Counted from the stretch's first letter, positions 9,656-18,637 are shown. The stretch: 64,000 nucleotides of DNA from Salinicola acroporae (GCF_003206615.1 NZ_PZJW01000004.1:124001-188000); one strand, 5' to 3'. The notes: a model not told the origin generated them from the letters alone. A program made the numbers and translations.

Positions 9656-11629
9656 ATGAAGCTGTTCGATGAAATCCCCACTCGGCGCCCATTCACCCCG
9701 CTGCTCGATACGCTCGAGTCGCCCGCGGGCCTGCGCACGCTGTCGCTGACCCAGCAGCGACAGGTCGCCGACGAGCTGCGCGCCTACCTGCTCTATAGCG
9801 TGGGCTGCAGTGGCGGCCATTTCGGTGCCGGCCTCGGCGTCGTCGAGTTGACCGTGGCGCTGCACCGCGCGCTGGAAACGCCTCACGATCGCTTGCTGTG
9901 GGACGTCGGCCATCAGGCCTATCCGCACAAGATTCTGACCGGACGTCGCGAGGCGCTGGCGAGCATCCGCCAGTATGGCGGCCTGGCGGCGTTCCCGCGG
10001 CGTGAAGAGTCGCCGTTCGACACCTTCGGCGTCGGCCATTCGAGCACCTCGATCTCGGCGGCGCTGGGCATGGCGCTGAGCGCCCGGACCAAGGGCGAGA
10101 AACGTCGCGTCTGCGCGGTGATCGGCGACGGCGCGCTGACCGCCGGGATGGCGTTCGAGGCGCTGGCCCACGCCGGCCACGTCAAAGCCAACCTGCTGGT
10201 CGTGCTCAACGACAACGAGATGTCGATTTCGGAAAACGTCGGTGGCATGGCGAGCTACCTGACCCGAATCCTGACCAGCAAGCCCTACACCGCCATGCGC
10301 GAGAACGGCAAGCGGGTCCTGTCTCATCTACCCGGCGCGCTGGAACTCGCCCGGCGTACCGAAGAGCACGTCAAGGGCATGATCAGCCCGGCGACGCTGT
10401 TCGAGGAGATGGGCTTCAACTATCTCGGACCGATTGACGGCCACGATCTGGCGGCTTTGAACCAGGCGCTGGAAACCGTGCGTGATCTCGACGGCCCGCA
10501 GTTTCTCCACGTCCGCACCCGCAAGGGGCGTGGCTTTCGTCCGGCGGAAGCCGACCCGATCGGCTTCCATGCGATCACCAAGCTGGAAAAGGCGCCACCG
10601 CCGCCGCCGCAAGTGGATGCCATCACTCCGCCGGCGGCTGCGATGAGCGCTGCCGAGGCGGCGGCGCAATCGCCCCCGCGTCCGAAGCCGAGAAAGTATT
10701 GCAACGTCTTCGGCGACTGGTTGTGCGACATGGCGGCCGAGGATCCAAGGTTGATTGGCATCACTCCGGCCATGCGCGAGGGTTCGGACCTGATTCGCTT
10801 CTCGCAGGCCTATCCCGAGCGTTACTACGACGTGGCGATCGCCGAGCAGCATGCGGTGACGCTGGCGGCCGGCATGGCCTGCGAGGCGATGAAACCGGTC
10901 GTCGCGATCTACTCGACCTTCCTGCAGCGCGGCTACGACCAGCTGATTCACGATGTCGCCGTCCAGCACCTCGATGTGACCTTTGCCATCGACCGCGCCG
11001 GTCTCGTCGGCGAGGATGGCCCGACCCACCACGGTGCCTTGGATCTCTCCTATCTGCGCTGCGTGCCGGACATAATCATCCTGGCGCCGGCGGACGAAGC
11101 CGAGTGCCGGGCGATGTTGTCGACCGCCTACCATCACCCCGGCCCCGCGGCGGTGCGCTATCCACGCGGTACCGGGCCCGGCAGCGAGCTGCCGACGGAT
11201 CTGGCCGCTCGGGTGCCGATCGGCGAGTCCGAACGGCGGCGTGAGTCGGGCGCAGCGGAGAAACGTGTTGCGCTGTTGGCGTTCGGCAGCCTCAATACGC
11301 CGGCGGCCGAGGTCGCCGAGCGGCTCGATGCGACGCACCTCAACATGCGCTCGGTGAAGCCGCTGGACCGGGAAGCGATCCTGGCAGCCGCACGGGATCA
11401 CAATCTGCTGGTGACACTGGAGGAGAACGTGGTGGCCGGCGGCGCGGGCAGTGGCATCAACGAGCTGCTGGCAGCGGAAGGCGTCGAGGTTCAGGTGCTC
11501 AACCTGGGCATCTCCGATGCCTTCGTCGAACATGGCAAGCCCGCCGAGCTGCTGCGCGATTGCGGCCTGGATGCCACGGGAATCGAGGCCGCCATCCGCC
11601 AACGCTTGAACACCAACAACGACCGATAG
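9656..11629 (+). CDS. dxs: 1-deoxy-D-xylulose-5-phosphate synthase
   Basis: 657 aa, slightly longer than the 620 aa of E. coli Dxs; the extra length is mainly a low-complexity Ala/Pro insert around residues 315-345 (PPPPPQ...AAEAAAQ). ThDP enzyme joining pyruvate and glyceraldehyde 3-phosphate, entry of the MEP isoprenoid pathway. Visible motifs: ThDP-binding [14 protein letters not shown] with [12 protein letters not shown]; catalytic Glu in [13 protein letters not shown]; and the transketolase C-terminal region with [12 protein letters not shown]. It is 17 bp behind ispA, so precursor and prenyl-chain synthesis are coupled in one operon. The ribosome site is weak. Confidence 0.96.
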   Translation: MKLFDEIPTRRPFTPLLDTLESPAGLRTLSLTQQRQVADELRAYLLYSVGCSGGHFGAGLGVVELTVALHRALETPHDRLLWDVGHQAYPHKILTGRREALASIRQYGGLAAFPRREESPFDTFGVGHSSTSISAALGMALSARTKGEKRRVCAVIGDGALTAGMAFEALAHAGHVKANLLVVLNDNEMSISENVGGMASYLTRILTSKPYTAMRENGKRVLSHLPGALELARRTEEHVKGMISPATLFEEMGFNYLGPIDGHDLAALNQALETVRDLDGPQFLHVRTRKGRGFRPAEADPIGFHAITKLEKAPPPPPQVDAITPPAAAMSAAEAAAQSPPRPKPRKYCNVFGDWLCDMAAEDPRLIGITPAMREGSDLIRFSQAYPERYYDVAIAEQHAVTLAAGMACEAMKPVVAIYSTFLQRGYDQLIHDVAVQHLDVTFAIDRAGLVGEDGPTHHGALDLSYLRCVPDIIILAPADEAECRAMLSTAYHHPGPAAVRYPRGTGPGSELPTDLAARVPIGESERRRESGAAEKRVALLAFGSLNTPAAEVAERLDATHLNMRSVKPLDREAILAAARDHNLLVTLEENVVAGGAGSGINELLAAEGVEVQVLNLGISDAFVEHGKPAELLRDCGLDATGIEAAIRQRLNTNNDR

Positions 11630-11636
11630 GACTTTC

Positions 11637-12413
11637 ATGTCAATTGCCATTCTGATCGGCGCCGTCATCGGCTATCTCTTCGGCAAGCTGCCGGGCCTTC
11701 TGATCGGTGCCGCCATCGGCTGGTGGATCAGCCGCAAGCTGCGCAGCTCGCTGTTGGGGCGTGTCGTCAATATCCAGCACCAATTCCTGGAGTCGACCTT
11801 CGCGGTGATGGGCTGTGTGTGCAAGGTCGACGGCCATATCACCCAGGACGAGATCCGCACCGCCGAGATGCTGTTCGATCGCCTCAATCTGAGCGGGCAG
11901 ATGCGCGAGCGGGCCAAGGCCGCATTCAATCGCGGCAAGTCGCCGGAGTTCGACCTCGACGCCGAGGTGGAAACGGTGCGCCGCGTCACCGGCGGCCAGC
12001 GGGCGCTGCTGCAGGTGTTCCTGCAGGTGCAATTGGCGGCGATTGCCGCCGACGGCCAGATGCACCCCGCCGAGCACGACATGCTGCTCCGCGTGGCCCG
12101 GGGCCTCGGCTTCTCCGAAGCGGAGATCCAGCAGATCGAGGCGATGTTGCGCGGTGGTGCCCATCAGGGCGCCGGCGGGGCGAGCAGCGGTCAGTCGCTG
12201 GAAGACGCCTATCGCGTGCTGGGCCTCTCCGAGGATGCCTCCGACGCCGAGCTCAAGCGCGCCTATCGCAAGCTGATGAGCGAGAACCACCCCGACAAGC
12301 TGGCCGGCAAGGGCTTGCCCGAGAGCATGCGTGAGATGGCCAAGGAGCGAACCAGCGAGATCAGCAACGCCTACGATCTGATCAAGAAGACGCGGGAGCA
12401 GCGCGCGGGCTAA
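11637..12413 (+). CDS. djlA: DnaJ-like membrane co-chaperone DjlA
   Basis: 258 aa. One N-terminal membrane segment (residues about 4-28, glycine-rich as in DjlA), a TerB-like helical middle domain (about 45-170), and a C-terminal J domain (about 188-255) with the HPD tripeptide at 218-220 needed to stimulate DnaK. E. coli DjlA is 271 aa. It is 7 bp after dxs and probably co-transcribed. E. coli DjlA acts with DnaK in envelope signalling; that role is assumed here. Confidence 0.93.
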   Translation: MSIAILIGAVIGYLFGKLPGLLIGAAIGWWISRKLRSSLLGRVVNIQHQFLESTFAVMGCVCKVDGHITQDEIRTAEMLFDRLNLSGQMRERAKAAFNRGKSPEFDLDAEVETVRRVTGGQRALLQVFLQVQLAAIAADGQMHPAEHDMLLRVARGLGFSEAEIQQIEAMLRGGAHQGAGGASSGQSLEDAYRVLGLSEDASDAELKRAYRKLMSENHPDKLAGKGLPESMREMAKERTSEISNAYDLIKKTREQRAG

Positions 12414-12513
12414 AGCCGTCTCGCGCCGAGATCGGTCGCTATTGTCTCGTGGCGGTTAACACGCTTAGATAGAGGTTCGAACGCCGAGACTCCCACCACA
12501 GGGACGTGACTGG

Positions 12514-13110
12514 ATGCCAGCGAAGGCCGATCTCTACCGCACTGCCGCCCGAATGCTGGGCACGATCGACAAGAGTGGATGGATACTGCGTTACCGCTAC
12601 GGCGACCGCCGACTGCTCGAGGACGTGGTGTTGCCCGCGCTCGATCGCGACCCGGCGGTGGAATCGCTGCTGCTCGTGGGGTGTGCCTGGTATACCCGCC
12701 ACTATCCTGGGCTGCTGCCGCGCAAGCGGGTGATGACCATGGAGATCGATCCTGCCAAGGCAGCTTTCGGTGGTGACCCGCACATCGTTGCCAACATGAC
12801 CGACATCACCGAGCACATCGCCCCGGCGAGCCTCGATGCGGTCATTTGCAACGGGGTGCTGGGATGGGGGTTGGACGAGCCCGACGCGGTGGAAACGGCG
12901 TTTGCTGGCGCGGCGGCCTGCCTCAGGCCCGGCGGCCTGTTCCTGCTGGGATGGAACGACATACCGCCACGTAACGACTGCCCGCCCGACGCCATCGCCG
13001 CGCTGGATGGATTGGAGATCGCCGACATTCCCGGCCTCGACACCCACTCGCTGGTCGCCCTCGAGCGCAACCAGCACTGCTATCAGGCGTATCGCAAGCC
13101 CGAAGGCTGA
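12514..13110 (+). CDS. Class I SAM-dependent methyltransferase-like protein
   Basis: 198 aa. A Rossmann-type methyltransferase pattern is visible: SLLLVGCAWYTRHY (degenerate motif I), MTMEIDP with an acidic residue after strand 2, the DAVICNGVLGWGLDE post-I region, and LRPGGLFLLGWND. The motif I glycine signature is poor, so activity is uncertain. Relatives are annotated as methyltransferase-domain proteins without known substrate. Its stop TGA abuts the reversed stop of the TetR gene (TGATCA at 13108-13113), so the two are tightly convergent with no terminator between them. Confidence 0.7.
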   Translation: MPAKADLYRTAARMLGTIDKSGWILRYRYGDRRLLEDVVLPALDRDPAVESLLLVGCAWYTRHYPGLLPRKRVMTMEIDPAKAAFGGDPHIVANMTDITEHIAPASLDAVICNGVLGWGLDEPDAVETAFAGAAACLRPGGLFLLGWNDIPPRNDCPPDAIAALDGLEIADIPGLDTHSLVALERNQHCYQAYRKPEG

Positions 13111-13734
13111 TCAGTCCGCCTTCACGCCCGCCCAGAATACCGACCACACGCCTTCGAACCGGCGTTCCAGCTCAGGCCTTTCATACATGAAGGTTTCCGA
13201 CAGCAGCCCGTCGACGACGCAGTAGAAGGCGGCGACGAAGTGATCGTCGGTCAAGGTCTCGCGCAAGGCGCCGGCTCGGTGCCCTGCCAGGACGACGGCG
13301 AGCAGGCGCCGGTCGATTCGTGATTCGCCCTGTTCGCTGATCGCCTCTGCCTCGGCGACGAGGTCGTGAGGAGGAAACAGCAGAAAGCGCTTGTAGAAAA
13401 CGCCTTGATGCTCGCGATAGGCGAACGTGGCGCACTGCTGCAGCAGGTGTCGCAGCCGCTGCTCGAAAGGGGCGTTCGCCATCTCGGCCAGGCTGGCGTC
13501 GATCAGCGCGATCATGTCGTCGTCGGCATCGCGGGACAGCTCCAGGAACAGCGCGGCCTTGCTGTCGAAGTGATTGTAGATCGAGGGCTTCTTGATGCCC
13601 GCTGCGGAGGCGATCTGGGCCAACGTCGTGGCTTCGTAGCCGTGGCGAGCGAACAGCGAGAGGCCGATCTGCTTGAGGCGGTCGCGGGTCTTCAAGGGTC
13701 GTCTTCCAGTGGGATAGAGGGCGTAGCTTGCCAA
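13111..13734 (-). CDS. TetR/AcrR-family repressor
   Basis: 207 aa. The N-terminal TetR helix-turn-helix is clear (ATTLAQIASAAGIKKPSIYN, then HFDSK), with an all-helical ligand-binding domain behind it. It is divergent from the SMR efflux pair, with an 18-bp palindrome in the 64-bp gap, the usual layout of a local repressor that is released by a pump substrate. The repressor role is inferred from this context. An alternative start at codon 15 or so (before TRDRLKQIG) would give a more typical N-terminus. Confidence 0.88.
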   Translation of the reverse strand: MASYALYPTGRRPLKTRDRLKQIGLSLFARHGYEATTLAQIASAAGIKKPSIYNHFDSKAALFLELSRDADDDMIALIDASLAEMANAPFEQRLRHLLQQCATFAYREHQGVFYKRFLLFPPHDLVAEAEAISEQGESRIDRRLLAVVLAGHRAGALRETLTDDHFVAAFYCVVDGLLSETFMYERPELERRFEGVWSVFWAGVKAD

Positions 13735-13752
13735 GTTTGCCGGGGCTAAATA

Positions 13753-13770
13753 AACTAACGACCGTTAGTT
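13753..13770. promoter_or_regulatory. TetR operator palindrome
   Basis: AACTAACGACCGTTAGTT, 8-bp arms around a 2-bp centre, of the AcrR/TetR-like ACTAACG class. It lies between the divergent TetR gene and SMR genes, 28 bp before the first SMR start, so binding would block both promoters. Confidence 0.7.
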
Positions 13771-13798
13771 AGTCATTCTTTGCCGATGGGTGCAAGTC

Positions 13799-14116
13799 AT
13801 GATGCGACTGCAGTGGGTCATCCTGCCGCTGGCGGGCCTGGCCGAGGTCGGCTGGGCAGCCGGCCTGAAGCATGCCGAAACCGTGCCGGATTGGCTGCTC
13901 ACCATCGTGCTGGCGGTCACCAGCCTGTGGCTGGCCTCCAGAGCGGTGCGCTACCTGCCCACCAGCACCGTCTATACGGTCTTCGTCGGCCTGGGTGCGG
14001 TGGGCACGGCCGTCGCGGACTGGCTGCTGTTCGGGGTGGCGTTTCACTGGCCGGTATTGGCCTTCATCGCGCTGCTGCTGGCCGGCGTGATCGGATTGCA
14101 ACGGGTGAGCGACTGA
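13799..14116 (+). CDS. Small multidrug resistance protein, Gdx/SugE type (subunit 1)
   Basis: 105 aa with four predicted membrane helices. The essential membrane glutamate is E16 in AGLAEVGWAAGLKHA, which closely follows the SugE/Gdx signature (E. coli AGLLEVVWAVGLK). Gdx proteins export guanidinium in exchange for protons; other SMRs export quaternary ammonium compounds. Start chosen at the ATG preceded by GATGGG rather than a GTG 9 nt earlier. Its stop overlaps the next start (TGATG), and the paired layout points to a heterodimer like YkkCD. No ykkC/guanidine riboswitch was seen; the TetR operator upstream is the likely control. Confidence 0.88.
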   Translation: MMRLQWVILPLAGLAEVGWAAGLKHAETVPDWLLTIVLAVTSLWLASRAVRYLPTSTVYTVFVGLGAVGTAVADWLLFGVAFHWPVLAFIALLLAGVIGLQRVSD

Positions 14117-14445
14117 TGGAACCGACCACACTGCACTGGATCGCGCTGCTGGTGTCGGGCGCTTTCGAGATCGTCGGCGTCGCCGGCTTCGATCGCCTCA
14201 ATCGCGGCCAGCGCCTGCATGGCCTGCTGCTGCTCGTCGTCGGTTTCGGCAGCTCGCTGGGCCTGCTGTCGGTCGCCATGCGCTCGATCGACATGGGCGT
14301 GGCCTATGCCATCTTCACCGGGATCGGCACCCTCGGCAGCACGCTGATGGGCATGCTGTTTTGGGGTGAGTCGCGGCGGCCGCTGCGACTCGCCTTCGTG
14401 GCGATGATCGTCTCGGCGGTGGTGGGGTTGAAGCTGGTGAGCTAA
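14116..14445 (+). CDS. Small multidrug resistance protein (subunit 2)
   Basis: 109 aa, four predicted membrane helices, conserved glutamate E18 in SGAFEIVGVAGFDRL. The C-terminal GESRRPLRLAFVAMIVSAVV matches the SMR fourth helix. It overlaps subunit 1 by one base (TGATG), so the two are translationally coupled. Paired SMR genes usually form antiparallel heterodimers in which each subunit has a fixed orientation. The substrate is not predictable beyond small cations. Confidence 0.88.
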   Translation: MEPTTLHWIALLVSGAFEIVGVAGFDRLNRGQRLHGLLLLVVGFGSSLGLLSVAMRSIDMGVAYAIFTGIGTLGSTLMGMLFWGESRRPLRLAFVAMIVSAVVGLKLVS

Positions 14446-14555
14446 AGGGTTCTTGACCGAAAGCCTGCGCCGCGATCGGGGCATCACGGTTGGCGGCATC
14501 GGCGCAAGCCGCCTAGGCTGACAGGCCGCTGCTCACTCGTTCACGGAGTTCTTTC

Positions 14556-15062
14556 ATGCCGCCTGTCCTGCACACCATCGTCGTCGGCATCATCAGCTAT
14601 CTGGTCCTGATCGTCATCATTCGACTCTCCGGCAAGCGTACGCTGTCGAAATGGAATGCCTTCGATTTCGTGGTCACCATTGCCCTGGGGTCGACGCTGT
14701 CGACGGCGCTGGTATCCACGCAAGTATCGCTGGCGCAAAGCATCACTGCCTTCCTGTTGATCGTGCTGTTGCAGTTCGCGATCACGTTCACATCCGTGCG
14801 TTCCCGCGCGATCAAGAACCTGGTCAAGTCGCAGCCGACGCTGCTGCTCTTCCAGGGATGTTTTCAGCAGGCGACCATGACCCGGGAGCGCGTCGCCGAG
14901 GCCGAGGTGCGCGCGGCCATCCGCGAGAACGGCATCGCCGACGTCGAAGGCGTCCATGCCGTGGTGCTGGAGACCGACGGCACCTTCAGCGTGATTCCGG
15001 ACGCCGGCCGCAGCGACTCGGCGCTGCAGGGGGTGTCGGGACTGCCCTCCTCCCGGAGCTGA
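14556..15062 (+). CDS. DUF421 domain membrane protein
   Basis: 168 aa. Three N-terminal hydrophobic segments (about residues 5-23, 38-55, 61-80) are followed by a cytoplasmic YetF/YdfR-like alpha/beta domain (about 85-165) with the family motif RLSGKRTLSKWNAFDFV. DUF421 proteins such as B. subtilis YetF are membrane proteins of unresolved role linked to sporulation and stress. GGAG precedes the ATG. A separate unit, 110 bp after the SMR pair and converging on the ABC exporter. Confidence 0.82.
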   Translation: MPPVLHTIVVGIISYLVLIVIIRLSGKRTLSKWNAFDFVVTIALGSTLSTALVSTQVSLAQSITAFLLIVLLQFAITFTSVRSRAIKNLVKSQPTLLLFQGCFQQATMTRERVAEAEVRAAIRENGIADVEGVHAVVLETDGTFSVIPDAGRSDSALQGVSGLPSSRS

Positions 15063-15093
15063 CCATGCGCTGGTTCCCATCGCGCGGCCTGGC

Positions 15094-16953
15094 TCAGCGA
15101 ACCTCCTGTGTCGATGGCGGCGCGGCTTCCGCTTCCAGGAAGCCGCCGGACTGGCGCCGCCACAGCCGAGCGTAGAGACCGTTCTGGCGGATCAGTTCGG
15201 CATGGCTGCCCTGTTCGACGATGCGCCCTTGCTCCATCACCACCAGCCGGTCCATGGCCGCGATGGTGGACAGCCGGTGAGCGATGGCGATCACCGTCTT
15301 GCCCCGCATCAACTGGTCGAGGTTTTCCTGGATCGCCGCCTCGACATCGGAGTCCAGCGCCGAGGTGGCCTCGTCGAGGATCAGGATCGGCGCATCCTTG
15401 AGCATCACCCGGGCGATGGCGAGCCGCTGGCGCTGGCCGCCCGAGAGCTTGACCCCGCGCTCGCCGACATGTGCCTCGAACCCCTCTCGACCGTGAACGT
15501 CGCGCAGCGACTCGATGAAGTCCGATACATGGGCCTGCTTCGCCGCCTGCCAGGCCATCTCGTCGCTGGCGTCGGGGCGACCGTAGAGCAGGTTGTCGCG
15601 CACCGAGCGGTGCAGCAGCGAGGTGTCCTGGGTGACCATGCCGATCTTGGCGCGCAGGCTCTCCTGGGTGACCTCGGCGATATCCTGGCCGTCGATGCGG
15701 ATGGCCCCGCCCTCCAGTTCGTAGAAGCGCAGCAGCAGGTTGACCAGGGTCGACTTGCCGGCGCCGCTCGGGCCGATCAGGCCGATCTTCTCGCCGGGCT
15801 GAATGGTCAGCGACAGGTCGTCGATCACGCCGCCGCCCTTGCCGTAGTGGAAGCGGATATGGTCGAACGCGATCTCGCCACGATCGATGGCCAGCGGCCG
15901 GGCATCGGGCGCGTCCTCGATCTGGCGCGGCAGCGACAGCGTCGCCATACCGTCCTGGACCGTGCCGATGTTCTCGAACAGGCCCGAGACCTCCCACATG
16001 ATCCACTGCGACATGCCCCACAGCCGCATCACCAGGCCCAGCGCCACGGCGACGGCGCCCACGCTGATGGCTTCCCCAAGCCACAGCGCGATGGAGAGCC
16101 AGCCGACGCTGAACAGCAGTAGCGCATTGAGCAGGTAAAGCATCCCGTAGAGCCCTGTCACCAGCCGCATCTGGCGATACACGGTGACCAGGAAGCCGTG
16201 CATGCCTTCCTTGGCGAACGACGCCTCCCGCTGGGCGTGGGAGAACAGCTTGACGGTCTGGATGTTGCTGTAGCTGTCGACGATGCGCCCGGTCATGCGC
16301 GAGCGGGCGTCGGCCTGGGATTTCGACACCCGGCCCATGATCGGTACGAACACCCGTAGCAGCACCAGGTAGCCGGCCAGCCAGACCACCAGCGGCATCG
16401 CCAGACGCCAGTCGGCATTGCCCACCAGCAGCAGCGTGCCCAGGAAATAGACGCTGACGTAGTTGAGCACGTCGAACAGCTTGATCACGCATTCGCGCAC
16501 GGCCAGGGAGGTCTGCATCACTTTGGTGGCGATGCGTCCGGCGAACTCGTCCTGGTAAAAATGCATCGACTGGCGCAGCAGATAGCGGTGCGCCTGCCAG
16601 CGGATGCGCATGGGGAAGTTGCCCATCATCGTCTGCTGCTGGAACAGCGAGTGTAGCCACACCATGCCGGGCAGCAGGATCAACACGACGAAGGCCATGC
16701 CGGCCAGTTTCCAGCCCTGATTGGCCAGGAAGGTCTCGCGATCCTGGGCGGCAAGCCAGTCGACGATGTTGCCGAGAAACCCGAACATCCACACCTCGAT
16801 GCCGGCGATCAGGGCCATCAGCGCCGTCGCCGTCAGCAAGTAAGGCCAGGCGCCGCGGGTATAGTGGAGACAGAAAGCGACCAGGGTATCGGGCGGGCGC
16901 TGTGGTTCCTGGGGCGGAAAGGGATCGAGGCGGTTTTCGAACCAGCGAAACAT
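15094..16953 (-). CDS. ABC exporter, fused permease-ATPase (MsbA/multidrug type)
   Basis: 619 aa half-transporter that would work as a homodimer. An N-terminal six-helix membrane domain (about 45-330) is followed by the ATPase: Walker A GPSGAGKST, Q-loop MVTQDTSLL, signature LSGGQRQRLAIARVM, Walker B PILILDEATSALD and the H-loop in AIAHRLST. AGGA lies 5 nt before the chosen ATG; an in-frame ATG 24 nt upstream is less likely. A SoxR-type promoter with a 19-bp spacer at 17223-17253 points directly at this gene, suggesting induction by redox-cycling drugs. Substrate unknown; multidrug or lipid export are both possible. Confidence 0.9.
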   Translation of the reverse strand: MFRWFENRLDPFPPQEPQRPPDTLVAFCLHYTRGAWPYLLTATALMALIAGIEVWMFGFLGNIVDWLAAQDRETFLANQGWKLAGMAFVVLILLPGMVWLHSLFQQQTMMGNFPMRIRWQAHRYLLRQSMHFYQDEFAGRIATKVMQTSLAVRECVIKLFDVLNYVSVYFLGTLLLVGNADWRLAMPLVVWLAGYLVLLRVFVPIMGRVSKSQADARSRMTGRIVDSYSNIQTVKLFSHAQREASFAKEGMHGFLVTVYRQMRLVTGLYGMLYLLNALLLFSVGWLSIALWLGEAISVGAVAVALGLVMRLWGMSQWIMWEVSGLFENIGTVQDGMATLSLPRQIEDAPDARPLAIDRGEIAFDHIRFHYGKGGGVIDDLSLTIQPGEKIGLIGPSGAGKSTLVNLLLRFYELEGGAIRIDGQDIAEVTQESLRAKIGMVTQDTSLLHRSVRDNLLYGRPDASDEMAWQAAKQAHVSDFIESLRDVHGREGFEAHVGERGVKLSGGQRQRLAIARVMLKDAPILILDEATSALDSDVEAAIQENLDQLMRGKTVIAIAHRLSTIAAMDRLVVMEQGRIVEQGSHAELIRQNGLYARLWRRQSGGFLEAEAAPPSTQEVR

Positions 16954-17222
16954 GGCAATCCTGGAGTCTGGTTTCATGATCGGGACGAAAATTCGCGAGC
17001 GCTGTCGCTCGGTCGCCCCGGGGACGGCAGCCTTGATTGTACGCCGGTTCGGCTACCCTGGAGCCATCGATTGGCCCCGCCGTGACCTACCTTTACGCCA
17101 GAGACGAGGGAATCTACGGCGGCCGTCGGCGGTCGCTTGTGTCGAGAACGGCCCCCGCTCGATGGCTGGGGCCTGACGGATGGCATGATGTCGCTCTCTT
17201 GCGAGGATTCGGGAATCGCTGC
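16954..17222. other. Leader region between the SoxR promoter and the ABC exporter
   Basis: About 260 bp on the minus strand between the inferred start (near 17216) and the exporter ATG. A 70-codon open frame (16974-17186, minus) has the composition of a random GC-rich frame and no ribosome site. I see no hairpin strong enough to call a riboswitch. Confidence 0.4.
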
Positions 17223-17253
17223 ACTCTAATTCCTCAAGCAAGCTTGAGGTCAA
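17223..17253 (-). promoter_or_regulatory. SoxR-controlled promoter directed at the ABC exporter
   Basis: On the minus strand TTGACC (17253-17248), a 19-bp spacer and TAGAGT (17228-17223). Over-long 19-bp spacers are the hallmark of MerR-family activated promoters such as soxS. The spacer contains the soxbox. This orientation leads away from soxR and into the exporter. Confidence 0.7.
17232..17249. promoter_or_regulatory. soxbox: Soxbox (SoxR operator)
   Basis: CCTCAAGCAAGCTTGAGG, identical in both 7-bp arms to the E. coli soxS operator (CCTCAAGTTAACTTGAGG); only the central four bases differ. It lies 14 bp upstream of the soxR start. Confidence 0.9.
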
Positions 17254-17262
17254 ACGCGGAAC

Positions 17263-17718
17263 ATGACGACGAAAACACCACGGAGGGGGGCGATCTCCGC
17301 CACCAAGCAGGCATTGAGCGTCGGTGATGTCGCCCGGCGAAGCGGCGTTGCGGTATCGACGCTGCACTTCTACGAGACCAAGGGGTTGGTCCAAAGCTGG
17401 CGCAATGCCGGCAACCAGCGGCGCTATACCCGAGACGTGCTGCGCTGTGTGGCCGTGATCAAGATCGCCCAGCGCACCGGTGTACCGCTGACGGAAATCC
17501 GCGAGGCCCTGGCAGCGCTGCCCGACTCGCGCACCCCCACGGCGGCGGATTGGCGAAGGCTATCGGAGCGCTGGCGGACAGCCCTGGACGAACGCATCGC
17601 CCAGCTCACCCTGCTGCGTGACCAGCTCGACGGTTGTATCGGCTGCGGTTGCCTGTCGCTGTCGCAGTGCCCGTTGCGCAATCCGGGCGACGTACTGGGC
17701 GGTAACGAGGAAGATTGA
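17263..17718 (+). CDS. soxR: Redox-sensitive transcriptional activator SoxR
   Basis: 151 aa MerR-family regulator. The HTH (about residues 18-85) contains [20 protein letters not shown] with RRYTRDVLR; a dimerisation helix follows. The [2Fe-2S] cluster is held by C125, C128, C130 and C136 ([12 protein letters not shown]), exactly the SoxR spacing. Oxidation of the cluster by redox-cycling compounds activates transcription. The E. coli partner soxS is absent; as in Pseudomonas, this SoxR probably acts directly on nearby transport genes, here the divergent ABC exporter. Confidence 0.96.
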   Translation: MTTKTPRRGAISATKQALSVGDVARRSGVAVSTLHFYETKGLVQSWRNAGNQRRYTRDVLRCVAVIKIAQRTGVPLTEIREALAALPDSRTPTAADWRRLSERWRTALDERIAQLTLLRDQLDGCIGCGCLSLSQCPLRNPGDVLGGNEED

Positions 17719-17750
17719 CAGCGTCTGGAACGATATCGCCGCAGGCAAGT

Positions 17751-18437
17751 TCAGGTCTCGAACGGCAACACCGCGGTGTAGACGGCCAGGAAATGACAGA
17801 CGCTGCCGCCGATCACGAACAGGTGCCAGATGGCGTGATGGAAGGGGATCACGCGCAGGGCGTAGAACAGCACGCCCACAGTGTAGGTGACGCCACCGGC
17901 AATGAGCAGGGCGAGACCGGTGGTGGACAGGTGCGTGGCTAGGCTGTCGGCGGCGATTACGATCAGCCAGCCCATGATCAGGTAGATGAAGACCCGCAGC
18001 AGATTGAAGCGTTGCGGCCAGATCAGACGCAGCGCGATGCCGCCGAGTGCCAGGCTCCAGATGATGGCGAACAGGGCCCAGCCCATCGGTCCGCGCAGGT
18101 TGACCAGCAGGAAGGGTGTGTAGGTACCGGCGATCAGTAGATAGATGGCGCAGTGGTCGAAGGCCTGGAAGACGCGCTTCAGGCGCTGGCCGCGAAAGCC
18201 GTGATAGAGGGTCGAGGCGGTGTAGAGCAGCAGCAGGCAACTGCCGTAGAGCGAGACGCTGACGATCTTCCAGGGGTCGACTTGTGCGGCGACGCTGGCG
18301 AGCACGATCAGTACGATCATGCCGACGAGACTTAGCGCCGCGCCGATGCCGTGGCTGATGCTGTGCAACCACTCCTCCAACCGGGAGAACTCGTCGAGTT
18401 CCTGCGGGCTGGCGGATTCTGGCGGCTGATCGGACAT
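17751..18437 (-). CDS. Hemolysin III family membrane protein (YqfA/PAQR type)
   Basis: 228 aa with seven predicted membrane helices. Family metal-site residues are visible: SHGIGAALS near the N-terminus, STLYHGFRG, FDHCAIYLLIAGTYTPF, and the C-terminal FHHAIWHLFVIGGSVCHF. The fold is that of the PAQR/adiponectin-receptor superfamily with a zinc site formed by His and Asp residues. The name hemolysin is historical; E. coli YqfA is a membrane homeostasis protein. Two ATG starts, 39 nt apart, are possible; the inner one (MSDQPPES) is chosen. It converges on soxR, leaving 32 bp. Confidence 0.85.
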   Translation of the reverse strand: MSDQPPESASPQELDEFSRLEEWLHSISHGIGAALSLVGMIVLIVLASVAAQVDPWKIVSVSLYGSCLLLLYTASTLYHGFRGQRLKRVFQAFDHCAIYLLIAGTYTPFLLVNLRGPMGWALFAIIWSLALGGIALRLIWPQRFNLLRVFIYLIMGWLIVIAADSLATHLSTTGLALLIAGGVTYTVGVLFYALRVIPFHHAIWHLFVIGGSVCHFLAVYTAVLPFET

Positions 18438-18543
18438 GAATTTCGAGACCCCACTATTCGAGGCGGCTGCCACCATGGCGGCAGAATTCGGAAAGCTGTC
18501 TCTTCTGTGACTGAATCGGGACGTTAGCGTTCAGTCTGTGTGG

Positions 18544-18598
18544 CCAATATGACGCCAATATGACGCCAATATGACGCCAATATGACGCCAATATGACG
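18544..18598. repeat. Five perfect tandem copies of an 11-bp unit
   Basis: CCAATATGACG repeated five times without a mismatch, followed by a partial CC. The period is close to one helical turn, so copies face the same side of the DNA. It lies about 107 bp upstream of the hemolysin III-type gene and 40 bp past the end of ribA. It is not in a coding frame. Confidence 0.95.
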
Positions 18599-18637
18599 CC
18601 GGTAGAAGTCCGAGGGAGAGGAGGGACCCGCTCAGGC

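Noticed and set aside
10328-11668. 446-codon minus-strand frame opposite dxs
   Set aside because: Shadow of a strongly conserved gene; no ribosome site or family signature.
12414-12513. tRNA-like T-loop GGTTCGAA followed by CCACCA-like bases
   Set aside because: The flanking bases do not pair as a T-stem, and no acceptor, D or anticodon arms can be folded.
18544-18598. Tandem repeat considered as a CRISPR array
   Set aside because: Units are only 11 bp and contiguous, with no spacers and no cas genes.
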